Below, in pieces: positions 1-7,552 of a stretch of 22,573 nt of DNA; the stretch's first letter is position 1; each line of letters starts with the position of its first letter. Below the pieces are notes generated by a model. That model was not told the origin of the DNA, ran no database searches, and saw nothing but the letters and a program-made list of their open reading frames with translations. Source of the DNA: Chloroflexota bacterium (GTDB lineage Bacteria; Chloroflexota; Chloroflexia; Thermomicrobiales; UBA6265). The position numbers and the translations under genes are program-made. The stretch is taken from NCBI GenBank assembly GCA_023389575.1, contig JAEWEG010000047.1, forward strand, positions 1-22,573, given 5' to 3'.

Positions 1-9
1 GGGCAAACG

Positions 10-840
10 TCAGCCGCGCGCGATCATTCGGGCAATGTCGTCAGCGAATCGGACTTCCGAGTCATCCTCAGGCTGGTAGTCGATCACCTCGCGGGCGTTG
101 GTGATGCTCCAAAACGTCCGCGCGTTGTTGGAGACGCCGTAGAAGATGTGGAACGGCACGCCGTAGGAATCGTCGATGTCCGGCGTGTCGATCGACTTGA
201 CGAAGAGCTGCTGGATGTCGCGCTCGCTGACATAGCCGGCGATGTCGCGCAGGTAGAGCGCCACCGGCTGATCGGCGAACTCGGCCGCATCGATGTCGCG
301 CGGGGCGACGATGCGAATCATCACCACCTCGAGCTTGCGACCGAGCGTGCCACAGGCATAGAGGAACCCCAGCGACTCGTAGGCGGCCTTGGCCCAGCCA
401 TAGAACGTGTCCGGCTTCGGATAGTCGTCCGGCCGCACCCGGTCCACCAATCCGGCGTAGTACGGCTGCTCGTACCACTTCGAGGCCTGATTGGTGCTGG
501 CCGCCACCACCCGCCGAACGCCGGTCGCCAGCGCCACATCGTAGACGCGCTGCATCATGTCCACGTTCCGCCGCTCGTCCTCGTACACGGCATCCGGCCG
601 GGGCCTGATGTAGCCGGTATGGACCACGGTGTCGACCCCGGTGAACAGCCGCTCCAGGGTCGAGCGGTCCGCCTCCAGCAAGTCGACGATCTCAACGCCC
701 TCCACGGGCTGACCGTCGCGGTTGGTATCGCGCACGTCGATCAGGCGAAGGTCGTACCGCTCGCGGAATTCGGGCAGCAGTTGCCCGGCGATGTACCCGG
801 TGGCCCCGGTGAGGAGGACGGTCTGGCGAGTCGAGGACAT
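10..840 (-). CDS. NAD-dependent epimerase/dehydratase, uronate dehydrogenase-like
   Basis: A 276-residue extended short-chain dehydrogenase. The N-terminal Rossmann motif TGATGYIAG (residues 11-19) is followed by an acidic residue at the end of beta-2 (D35), which favours NAD over NADP. The catalytic pair is Y147 and K151 in FYGWAK, with the usual serine/threonine (S115-T116) before it. The C-terminal part (YGVSNNAR, then a region ending YQPEDDSEV) resembles uronate dehydrogenases, which oxidise hexuronic acids to aldarolactones; this is a family-level judgement. I chose the ATG at 838-840 because AGGGAG lies about 8 nt upstream and the Rossmann strand starts right after it. The frame stays open upstream to 966, but that extension has no domain character. 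It lies downstream of the phosphotriesterase-like gene on the same strand, 163 bp away. Another sugar-nucleotide epimerase specificity is possible. Confidence 0.85.
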   Translation of the reverse strand: MSSTRQTVLLTGATGYIAGQLLPEFRERYDLRLIDVRDTNRDGQPVEGVEIVDLLEADRSTLERLFTGVDTVVHTGYIRPRPDAVYEDERRNVDMMQRVYDVALATGVRRVVAASTNQASKWYEQPYYAGLVDRVRPDDYPKPDTFYGWAKAAYESLGFLYACGTLGRKLEVVMIRIVAPRDIDAAEFADQPVALYLRDIAGYVSERDIQQLFVKSIDTPDIDDSYGVPFHIFYGVSNNARTFWSITNAREVIDYQPEDDSEVRFADDIARMIARG

Positions 841-1003
841 GGCGGCGCTCCCTGGTGATCGATGGGCGCGGAAAAACGCCCGCATCGGCTGGTCGTCTGC
901 GTCAATCGTAGACGATCCCTTCCCGGGCGCTTTGGTGAAGCGCTTCCTGCGGGCATCCAGGGCCACGCGAGACGAAATCAGTCGCCAGGCATGGTCTCTG
1001 GAC

Positions 1004-1921
1004 TCACCGGGCGAAGGCGGCGAACGGATTGTCCCGGATCAGCCGTCCGATCGTGGCGTCGTCCACCCCGGCGTCGGCCAGCTTCGGCAGGAAATGCTGG
1101 GAAAGGTACGTGAACGGCTTCGGCGTGCCGCCACCGGGTTGCGCGGGATCGTACCAGCCCCGGTCGTGGCTCAGTAGCAACCGATCGCCCAGCCCGGCGT
1201 CCAGCCCTCGCAGGATCAGGTCGATGAAGCGCTCGTCGTCGCCTGGCTCGCCGATGCCGTCGTACTCCAGCCACACGCCCCGGCGGCCAAGTTCATGGTG
1301 AACCGCGATGTCGGGCTCCTGGTGGGCATGAATCCAGACGAACCGGTCCGCCCGGCCACCCGCCGCCTCGATCAGGTCCGCCTGCGAGCGCGCCACCGCG
1401 CCCCGCACGGTATGGCTCCCGATCGCCGCCCCGGTTTCCGCCGAGGCGCCGGCCGCCGCCCGCAGCACCTTCGCCTCGGCCTCGGTCACGCCGTCATCGG
1501 TGGCGCCCACCTTGATGAACCCGGCCCGCACACCCGTATCCTCGACCTGATCGGTCAGTTCGACCACCATCCAATCGCGCAGGTCGGCTTCGGACGAGTC
1601 CCGAACCCATGGCGGCAACCACGGCTCGCGATAGACGCCGGTCGGTACCACCAGCGGAAACCCGGTCGCCTCCGAGACCGCCTTCAGGATATCAACCCGC
1701 CGGCCCACGCCAACCGGGCCAGGCTCCACGATGACGGTGACACCCACGGCGCGGGCCCGCTCGATTTCCGGCGCCATCAGGGCAATCACATCGGCCGCGT
1801 CGGCCTCGCCATAGCCCGGCTGGTCCCATGTCCTCAGGTCCACGAACACATGCTCGTGCGGCAGGATGGTGCCCACCTCGTCCAACCCGCGCGGTCCCAG
1901 CGTGGTGATCAGGTTCGGCAT
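1004..1921 (-). CDS. Phosphotriesterase-family metal-dependent hydrolase
   Basis: A 305-residue TIM-barrel amidohydrolase of the phosphotriesterase (PTE/PHP) family. All ligands of a binuclear metal site are visible: H22 and H24 in LPHEH, the bridging lysine K137 in GFIKVG (normally carboxylated), H170 in GSHT, H198 or H200 in WIHAH, and D253 in LSHDRG. Family members hydrolyse organophosphates, lactones or N-acyl compounds, and most bacterial ones are probably lactonases. The substrate cannot be read from sequence. The ATG at 1919-1921 is preferred over an in-frame TTG two codons upstream, because GGGAGGG sits 6 nt before the ATG but directly abuts the TTG. It starts 18 bp after the acetyltransferase gene, so the two are probably co-transcribed. 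The neighbouring uronate-dehydrogenase-like gene makes a sugar lactone a reasonable guess. Confidence 0.88.
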   Translation of the reverse strand: MPNLITTLGPRGLDEVGTILPHEHVFVDLRTWDQPGYGEADAADVIALMAPEIERARAVGVTVIVEPGPVGVGRRVDILKAVSEATGFPLVVPTGVYREPWLPPWVRDSSEADLRDWMVVELTDQVEDTGVRAGFIKVGATDDGVTEAEAKVLRAAAGASAETGAAIGSHTVRGAVARSQADLIEAAGGRADRFVWIHAHQEPDIAVHHELGRRGVWLEYDGIGEPGDDERFIDLILRGLDAGLGDRLLLSHDRGWYDPAQPGGGTPKPFTYLSQHFLPKLADAGVDDATIGRLIRDNPFAAFAR

Positions 1922-1939
1922 GTCCAACCCTCCCGGCGT

Positions 1940-2806
1940 TCAGCCCAGCTCGAAACTCGTCACGCCCCAAATCCGGTCGAGATCCAGGGTTGGTGGCTTC
2001 CCTTTATACATGCGGGCGGTGGAAAAGACCTCGACCATGCCGCGGTCGGTCGCCGCCCGCACCGCCGCCGTGTTTGGCAATGGCACATCCAGCGACACCG
2101 TCTCGCCCGGTACCGACGCCAGCAGGCCATCCAGCAACCGGGTCGCGGTCTCCTCGTCATTGGCCAGAAGGGGACCGACTTTCCAGCCAACGGCGCACGG
2201 TCGTAGCAGCCCCCAGCCCGCCAGCTTCCCATCGCGTCGCGCCCCGAGCCGAATCGCTCCCGGCTGGGCTACCCAGGCCCGAAGGAACTGCAGGCGGTCG
2301 GCCTCGAACACGCCCTGGTCGAAGGCGAGCACCTCCGCGACCGGCACCGTGCCGAGGTCCACCAGGCCGTCCGGGCGCGTGCCTCCCCCAACTCCCTGGA
2401 AGCGCGCGTTTTGCCAGGCGAGGTCGAAGCCCGAACGGGCGTAGTTCGCCTGCTGGTCCGGTACCCCGTCGAGGCCGATCACCCGATCTCCGGCGAGTTC
2501 CAGCGCCGAGTTCCAGGCACGAATCCCGTACCCCCGGCCCCGCAACTCGGGCCGGCAGATGTAGAGCCCCAGGAAGGCGAAGGCATCGCCATAGCGCACG
2601 AGGCTGATCACCGCCGCGGGCTCGCCATCGTGGATGCTGGCCAGAAAACCACCAGGGTCGGCGGCGTGGAAGCTGGCCGCGTCATGCAGGCCGGGATTCC
2701 AGCCTTCCCGCCGCGCCCAGTCGATCATTAGGGACACCTCTGGCCCGGACAGGGGTCGCACCTCGATCGCCTCGTTCGTCGATGTTTCGCTCGTCACCGG
2801 CTTCAT
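1940..2806 (-). CDS. GNAT-family N-acetyltransferase, two-domain
   Basis: A 288-residue acetyltransferase. The N-terminal half is a GNAT domain with the acetyl-CoA pyrophosphate loop RGRGYG (residues 89-94), preceded by a beta-4 strand (AFAFLGLYICRP) and followed by an ARSGF segment typical of the domain end. The C-terminal half (about 150-288) looks like the second GNAT-like domain found in YitH-type proteins, with WGLLRP and VGPLLANDEE near its middle. The acceptor substrate is unknown. Start choice: ATG at 2804-2806 has AGGAG 5 nt upstream. An in-frame ATG at 2825-2827 would add seven residues and has a more distant GGGAG. The gene lies 39 bp after glutaminase and 18 bp before the phosphotriesterase-like gene, consistent with one leftward operon. 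Confidence 0.85.
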   Translation of the reverse strand: MKPVTSETSTNEAIEVRPLSGPEVSLMIDWARREGWNPGLHDAASFHAADPGGFLASIHDGEPAAVISLVRYGDAFAFLGLYICRPELRGRGYGIRAWNSALELAGDRVIGLDGVPDQQANYARSGFDLAWQNARFQGVGGGTRPDGLVDLGTVPVAEVLAFDQGVFEADRLQFLRAWVAQPGAIRLGARRDGKLAGWGLLRPCAVGWKVGPLLANDEETATRLLDGLLASVPGETVSLDVPLPNTAAVRAATDRGMVEVFSTARMYKGKPPTLDLDRIWGVTSFELG

Positions 2807-2845
2807 CCTCACTCCTGGCGCGACCATCGCGGCCGGGCTCCCGCT

Positions 2846-3868
2846 CTATGCTGGCGATATCCCACCCGTATCTTCCGGCAGCGAGACGAACAGGTCCATC
2901 CCCAATCGTCGCGAGATGTACCGCGTGACGAGTTGCCCCTTCACGCTGTTCCCCGCCTGGTCGAGCGGCGGCGCGAACACGCCCATGCCGCCCTTTCCGG
3001 GCGATACCGTGACAATGCCGCCGCCGATCCCGCTCTTGCCGGGAAGGCCGATTTCGTACAGCCAGTCGCCCGAGGTTTCGTACATCCCGGCCGTCACCAT
3101 CACCGCCAACGTGTAGTGGCACACGGCCGGGTCCACCACGCGCTCGCCGGTGATCGGGTTCACCCCGCCATCGGCAACGGTCGCGCCCATCACCGCCAGG
3201 TCACGAGCGGTCACGGCCAGCGAACATTGGCGGGTGTACAGGTCGGTGGCCTCGCGTGGGTCGCTGTACATCCGCCCCCGGCCAAGCAGGATGCTGGCGA
3301 TGCCCTGGTTGCGCTGGTTCGTCTCCACGGCCGAGGCGTAGACCTCCTCGTCCAGCGGCAGCGACGCCCCGGCGAACCGGGACAGCCCCTCATGGATGAA
3401 TGTCCACTTCTCGTCGCTGGTCGCGCCGGGCACCAGGCTGGTGGTCATGATCGCCCCAGGGTTCACCATCGGGTTGGTGCGGCCATCCGGGCTGCGGTCG
3501 ATCGCCTCCACCGAGTTGAACGGCAGGCCGGTGGCGTTCGCGCCCAGGTAGTGCCGGGCGGCGGTGGGGCCCAACTCCTGGCACACCAGGGCGAACACGA
3601 ACGGCTTCGAGATGCTCATGATGGTGAAGCGATGATCGGCGTCGCCCACGGCGTAGGCCGCCCCGCTGGTTCCCACCAGGCAGATGCCGAAGAGATCGCG
3701 CGATACCCGCTCCAGGGCCGGATAGACGCGGGACACCTGCCCCTCGTCGTTCGTGGAATACCGCGCGTGGGCCTCGTTCACCGCCGCGCGAATACCGTCC
3801 GCTGGCGGCAGGTGCCCCGTGGAGACGAAGCCATCGCCAGGCAGGTCACGGTCACGATCCGCATCCAT
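2846..3868 (-). CDS. glsA: Glutaminase (L-glutamine to L-glutamate plus ammonia)
   Basis: A 340-residue serine-beta-lactamase-fold glutaminase, about the family length plus a short N-terminal extension. The catalytic S-x-x-K motif is S85-I-S-K88, and the substrate-binding NPMVNPGAI block (residues 132-140) includes the conserved N136. Further family blocks are YTRQCSL, the LPGKSGIGGGI region and a GNSVKG segment near the C-terminus. It deamidates glutamine in the cytoplasm and is often linked to nitrogen supply or acid resistance. Start ATG at 3866-3868 has a GGGAG-type site about 10 nt upstream. It is the first gene after a double hairpin at 3900-3946, which suggests that transcription from the membrane-protein genes upstream may be reduced before it. 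Confidence 0.95.
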   Translation of the reverse strand: MDADRDRDLPGDGFVSTGHLPPADGIRAAVNEAHARYSTNDEGQVSRVYPALERVSRDLFGICLVGTSGAAYAVGDADHRFTIMSISKPFVFALVCQELGPTAARHYLGANATGLPFNSVEAIDRSPDGRTNPMVNPGAIMTTSLVPGATSDEKWTFIHEGLSRFAGASLPLDEEVYASAVETNQRNQGIASILLGRGRMYSDPREATDLYTRQCSLAVTARDLAVMGATVADGGVNPITGERVVDPAVCHYTLAVMVTAGMYETSGDWLYEIGLPGKSGIGGGIVTVSPGKGGMGVFAPPLDQAGNSVKGQLVTRYISRRLGMDLFVSLPEDTGGISPA

Positions 3869-3899
3869 CGCCCCACTCCCGCCCGCGCCGGGCGCCTAC

Positions 3900-3946
3900 C
3901 CGGCGATTCGCGAACAGGCGAATCGCCGGCTTCCGGATTTCCGGAA
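3900..3946 (-). terminator. Double hairpin after the 200-aa membrane protein gene
   Basis: Two adjacent perfect inverted repeats lie just past the stop codon at 3949. The first met by leftward transcription is 3931-3946: a 7-bp stem of TTCCGGA with a 2-nt loop. The second is 3900-3929: a 12-bp stem (CCGGCGATTCGC against its exact complement) with a 6-nt loop, GAACAG. No U-run follows either, so this is not a textbook intrinsic terminator. It may be a Rho-independent terminator without a tail, or an mRNA 3'-end stabiliser between this gene and glutaminase. Confidence 0.6.
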
Positions 3947-3948
3947 GG

Positions 3949-4551
3949 TCAGGACGCGACCGGCGCGGTCGACTTCCCGTCCTTCGTATACAGGTAGTAG
4001 GCAAGCGCGCCGAGCAGCACCCCAAATACCAGCACCACGATGCCGAGCAGGTTCATCCTGCTGTCCAGCGAATCCTGGTCTCCCGTGAGGAGGATGATGC
4101 CGAGCACGAGGGTCAGGCCAACCACGATGAGCGGCATGGGGCGCAGCGATTGACGCCCGCGCACCAGCACCATGCCCACCAGGTGCAACACGCTGTACGC
4201 GATCAATCCCCAGCCGAGGATGTCGCGCACGGCGGGATCCGCAATGTAGTCGGACCACCAGCTTGCCGTGGCGATCGCCCCGATCGCCACCCCGATCCCG
4301 GCCCGGAACGCGTCGTACGCGCCCAGCTTGGCGGAATCGTTGCGCAGGCTGGCGTACCCCAGCAGCAGGCTCGTGGCCAGCAGTATCACGCCAATCAGTT
4401 GCAGGGCCACGTCACCGGCGCGCGACTTGTCGACCAGGATGAAGATGCCGATGACCACCAGCACGACCGCCTCGGTCGCGACCACCATCCAGTTGGCTTC
4501 GCCGCGCCACGGCATCCCCTTGTTGACCAGGCCCCGGGTCTTTTCGTCCAT
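3949..4551 (-). CDS. Six-pass integral membrane protein of unknown function
   Basis: A 200-residue protein with about six hydrophobic helices, near residues 22-40, 47-66, 83-99, 111-131, 139-156 and 167-188. The N-terminus is short and charged and the C-terminal tail is polar. The even spacing of short helices recalls HdeD/DUF308-type acid-resistance membrane proteins, but no diagnostic motif is present and I do not assign the family firmly. A purine-rich site (GGAAGGGAAG) lies about 8 nt before the ATG at 4549-4551. It follows the DUF4203-like gene by 43 bp on the same strand, so the two probably form a small membrane-protein operon. Confidence 0.8.
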   Translation of the reverse strand: MDEKTRGLVNKGMPWRGEANWMVVATEAVVLVVIGIFILVDKSRAGDVALQLIGVILLATSLLLGYASLRNDSAKLGAYDAFRAGIGVAIGAIATASWWSDYIADPAVRDILGWGLIAYSVLHLVGMVLVRGRQSLRPMPLIVVGLTLVLGIILLTGDQDSLDSRMNLLGIVVLVFGVLLGALAYYLYTKDGKSTAPVAS

Positions 4552-4594
4552 GTCGTCACTTCCCTTCCGCGCGGTCCCAGGACCGGCGCGACAC

Positions 4595-5242
4595 CTATTG
4601 CGCGCCCGCGGCGGCGCTCGCGCTCACCCACTTGTCCTCCGGCACAACCAGGCGCTCCCGCATGGTCAACTGGAAGCTCGCGCCAACGATGGCGATCACC
4701 AGCACCACCAGCGACCACCACCACGACTCGTCGATCACCGCGGCGGCGGTGCCATAGCCAAGCTCCTGCCGATCGACCTGGTTGAACAGCATCAGCAGGC
4801 CAATGATCGCCAGGTTGGCGCCAGCCAGCGCGGTGGAAATGATGATGAGGTAGATCGGCAGGTTGAGCATGAGCGCGATGCCCGCGAAAGCGATGAATCC
4901 AACCAGGCCGAACAGGAAGAACAGGAAGCCATCGTCGAGGCCGAAAAGCTGGGCAAGGCCCGTTCCCAACAGCGAGCCCACGCCGCCGGCGCTCAGCAGC
5001 ACACCGGCGTACCACCAGAAGAACGAGATGAGCGCGAACACCAGGCCAACCACGATTCCGGCGATCCAGCCGCCGATGGTGCTGAGAAAGCCGTCCCCGA
5101 AGATCGCGTGCATGCCGGCCGCGCCGGTAAAGAAGCCAAGCGCGAACCCGATGGCGGGCAGGATCGCGAAGAAGACCGACGTGCCCATGAACGTGATCGC
5201 CAACCCGAAGATGATCAGGAATATGCCTAACAGGATGTCCAT
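4595..5242 (-). CDS. Multi-pass membrane protein, DUF4203/TMEM198-like
   Basis: A 215-residue, very hydrophobic protein with about seven glycine-rich transmembrane helices between residues 3 and 190, then a short cytosol-like tail (MRERLVVPEDKW). The glycine-rich N-terminal helices (GIFLIIFGLAI, ILPAIGFALGFF) and the FFWWY segment at 74-78 fit the DUF4203/TMEM198 family, whose function in bacteria is unknown. The start is ATG at 5240-5242 with AGGTAGGG 8 nt upstream. The open frame continues to 5404, but the extension lacks a ribosome site and membrane character. Downstream on the same strand is another small membrane protein gene, probably co-transcribed. Confidence 0.8.
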   Translation of the reverse strand: MDILLGIFLIIFGLAITFMGTSVFFAILPAIGFALGFFTGAAGMHAIFGDGFLSTIGGWIAGIVVGLVFALISFFWWYAGVLLSAGGVGSLLGTGLAQLFGLDDGFLFFLFGLVGFIAFAGIALMLNLPIYLIIISTALAGANLAIIGLLMLFNQVDRQELGYGTAAAVIDESWWWSLVVLVIAIVGASFQLTMRERLVVPEDKWVSASAAAGAQ

Positions 5243-5580
5243 GCCTTGTTCCCTACCTCTTTTTAACTCGTGGACGCCCTGAACCCACGCGTCCATCTCC
5301 ACAACCCTTCGACTCCCGAAGGTGCTCCGCCTCGCCGAACCGCCGGTCCATTCCCCGGATGTCCATCTGGAAGTTCCACAATCACCGGGCTCGGCGCCAT
5401 CCACGCGAGATGGCCGTGCCCAGTGCTTCCGTCAATCGGGGATCCCCGCGGTCGCCAGCATCTCCTACCATCAGGCAAGGGAGCCTTTTGCGCTACGGCA
5501 AACTGACCCTTTGCTCCAAAATTGGTCCCGATACCCCCTCCCACTCCCAGCATCCGTCCCATGCCGCATGGTCCCGCCAC
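5243..5580. other. Non-coding gap of 338 bp upstream of the DUF4203-like gene
   Basis: No gene with coding character is seen here. It should hold the leftward promoter of the membrane-protein operon, but I cannot point to a convincing -35/-10 pair. A 13-nt palindrome, CCATGC-C-GCATGG, sits at 5559-5571 just past the SLC13 stop codon, and a 12-bp palindrome centred on GGGGATCCCC lies near 5438-5451. Neither has a U-run. Confidence 0.5.
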
Positions 5581-7389
5581 CTACAGCGGCCAGAACACGG
5601 GCACCAGGAACACTCCCACGACGAAATACACCCCCATCACGGCCAGGCCGAGCTTCCAGTAGTCGCTGAACCGGTATCCGGCCGGACCCATCACGATCAC
5701 GTTCGCCGGCGTCGCCACCGGTGTCAGCAGGGCCGCCGCCGCGGCCACATTGATGCACATCAGCACCGCCGTCACCGAGATGTCCGACTCCAGCGCCACC
5801 GAGACCGCGATGGGGATCAGCACCAGGGCGGTGGCGGTATTGCTGATCATCTGGCCGAGCACCGCGGTAATCAGGAACAGGCCGATCAGCAACAGGTACG
5901 GGCTCCCGCCGCCAATGAGGTCGATGATCGATTCGGCCAGCGTGGCCGCCGCCCCACTGTCGGAAATCGCGGTCGAGAGCGGAATCATCCCGGCGACCAG
6001 GATCAGGGTGGTCCACTGCATGGACCTGTGCGCCTGCTCGATGGTGACCACGCGCAGCAGCACCATGGCGATGGCCGCCAGCAGGCAGGCCACCATCGCG
6101 GGAACCACGCCGCTGGTGAGCAGCACGACCATGCCGGCCAGGATCACCAGGGCGGGCACCGCCTTCGGGCCCAGCGGCACGGTTTGCCGTCGGATCGAAT
6201 CCGGCGTGTCCACCACCAGCACGTTTGGGTCGACGGTGTGCTCGTCGAGCGCGTCCCAGCTCCCCTGCAACAGCAACGAATCGCCGGCCTTGAGCGTGAC
6301 CTCGTTCACCCCGAGGTCCTCGCCGTGGCGCTGCACCGAGAGCACCACCAGGTTCCCGCTGTCCGTCACCATGCCGGGAAAGACTCTGTCGCCGATGTAC
6401 TTCGAGCGAGGCGAGATGATGGCTTCGGCCACGCCGAAATCGCGACTGATCAGCCCGCAGGCAATGGGCTGGTCGTCGGGGCCCGGCACGATCCGGAGTC
6501 CATGCCCGTAGGCGAACCAGCCGATCCCCTCCAGGCTGCCTCGCACCACCAGCACACAGCCGGGCTGGATTTCATCGTCAGGGAGCGGTTTGGCCTGCCG
6601 GTCCTGCACGCTGATGACGTGGAGGTCGATCATGGGCGGGAAATCGAGCATGCCGGCGCGCTGTCCCACCAGGGGAGATCCGGCCGGAACCTCGAGCCGG
6701 GCAAGCTCACCCTGGCTCACATAGTCCCGCCGCAACGAAACCGGAAGCTGGCTCAAATCGCGGACGAAGGTTTCGGCCTCGCGGGCCGGCAAGAGCCGGT
6801 CGCCGAAGAACACGACGACCAGCACCGTGCCGATCAGCAGCGGCACGCCAAGCAGGGCAAGCTCGAGAAATCCGAAGCGCTCGCCCCCGGCATCGTGCGA
6901 CGCCTCGGAGATCAGCAGGGTCACCGCAGAACCAGTGAGCACCAGCATCGACCCCGCGTGGCCGGCGAACGCCACCGGCATCAGGTACTTCGAGGGCGAC
7001 CGGCCCATGCGCACCGCCAGCACCACCACCATGGGGTACAACGCGGCCACCGCGCCGGTGGTGGTGATCACCGCGGCCAGCACCGCGACCACCACCATGA
7101 TCAGCACCACGAACCGGCTCTGGCTCTCGCCCGCGTGCCGCACCACCAGTTGCCCGGCCCAGGTGGTGATGCCCGCCGCGTCCAATCCCTCGGCCACCAC
7201 GAACAGCGCCGCGATGAGCACCACCGTCGTCGTGCCGAAGCCGGACACGGCCTCGTCCAGCGACACCACGTCCGTGGCCCACAGGGACAGCGCCACGGCA
7301 AGGGCCACGACCCCGACCGGGAGGCGGTTCCAGACGAACACCACGACCGAGACCGCCAGGATGAGTAGGGTTATGGTCTGGTCACTCAT
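5581..7389 (-). CDS. SLC13-family permease with two internal TrkA-C domains
   Basis: A 602-residue transporter of the divalent-anion:Na+ symporter (SLC13/DASS) type. An N-terminal membrane half (about 5-200) and a C-terminal half (about 408-600) flank a soluble insert (about 215-400) holding two TrkA-C (RCK-C) domains, which usually bind a regulatory ligand. The second-half signatures are clear: SNTATA at 516-521 (the sodium-site SNT motif) and TPVATPANVIVMGPAGY at 556-572. The matching first-half motif is degenerate (TGSAVTLL at 152-159, where an SNT-type sequence is expected). Family substrates include sulfate, dicarboxylates and citrate; which one cannot be read here. AGGTGAG lies 9 nt before the ATG at 7387-7389. 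It is 163 bp downstream of the AbgT gene on the same strand. Confidence 0.9.
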   Translation of the reverse strand: MSDQTITLLILAVSVVVFVWNRLPVGVVALAVALSLWATDVVSLDEAVSGFGTTTVVLIAALFVVAEGLDAAGITTWAGQLVVRHAGESQSRFVVLIMVVVAVLAAVITTTGAVAALYPMVVVLAVRMGRSPSKYLMPVAFAGHAGSMLVLTGSAVTLLISEASHDAGGERFGFLELALLGVPLLIGTVLVVVFFGDRLLPAREAETFVRDLSQLPVSLRRDYVSQGELARLEVPAGSPLVGQRAGMLDFPPMIDLHVISVQDRQAKPLPDDEIQPGCVLVVRGSLEGIGWFAYGHGLRIVPGPDDQPIACGLISRDFGVAEAIISPRSKYIGDRVFPGMVTDSGNLVVLSVQRHGEDLGVNEVTLKAGDSLLLQGSWDALDEHTVDPNVLVVDTPDSIRRQTVPLGPKAVPALVILAGMVVLLTSGVVPAMVACLLAAIAMVLLRVVTIEQAHRSMQWTTLILVAGMIPLSTAISDSGAAATLAESIIDLIGGGSPYLLLIGLFLITAVLGQMISNTATALVLIPIAVSVALESDISVTAVLMCINVAAAAALLTPVATPANVIVMGPAGYRFSDYWKLGLAVMGVYFVVGVFLVPVFWPL

Positions 7390-7552
7390 CGATCGTCCAT
7401 CTCACCTGGGTCCCGGGCATTCGCAAGGGCATCTTCGGCTCCGTCGGATTCGTATGGGCAGTCCCTACCTATCGGACTCTCTCGCACGCGTTGCATGGGC
7501 TTGGACTGGTAAGCGGCGGCGGGCATGGGCGTCCGCCCGGCGGCGTCTCCGG

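Noticed and set aside
1922..1927. TTG start for the phosphotriesterase-like gene
   Set aside because: It directly abuts the ribosome site; the ATG two codons later has proper 6-nt spacing.
1295..2206. A 303-codon rightward open frame
   Set aside because: It is opposite two well-supported enzymes and shows shadow-frame composition.
5359..7368. A 669-codon rightward open frame opposite the SLC13 gene
   Set aside because: Same low-complexity His/Gln/Arg composition; the minus-strand frame has transporter motifs and a ribosome site.
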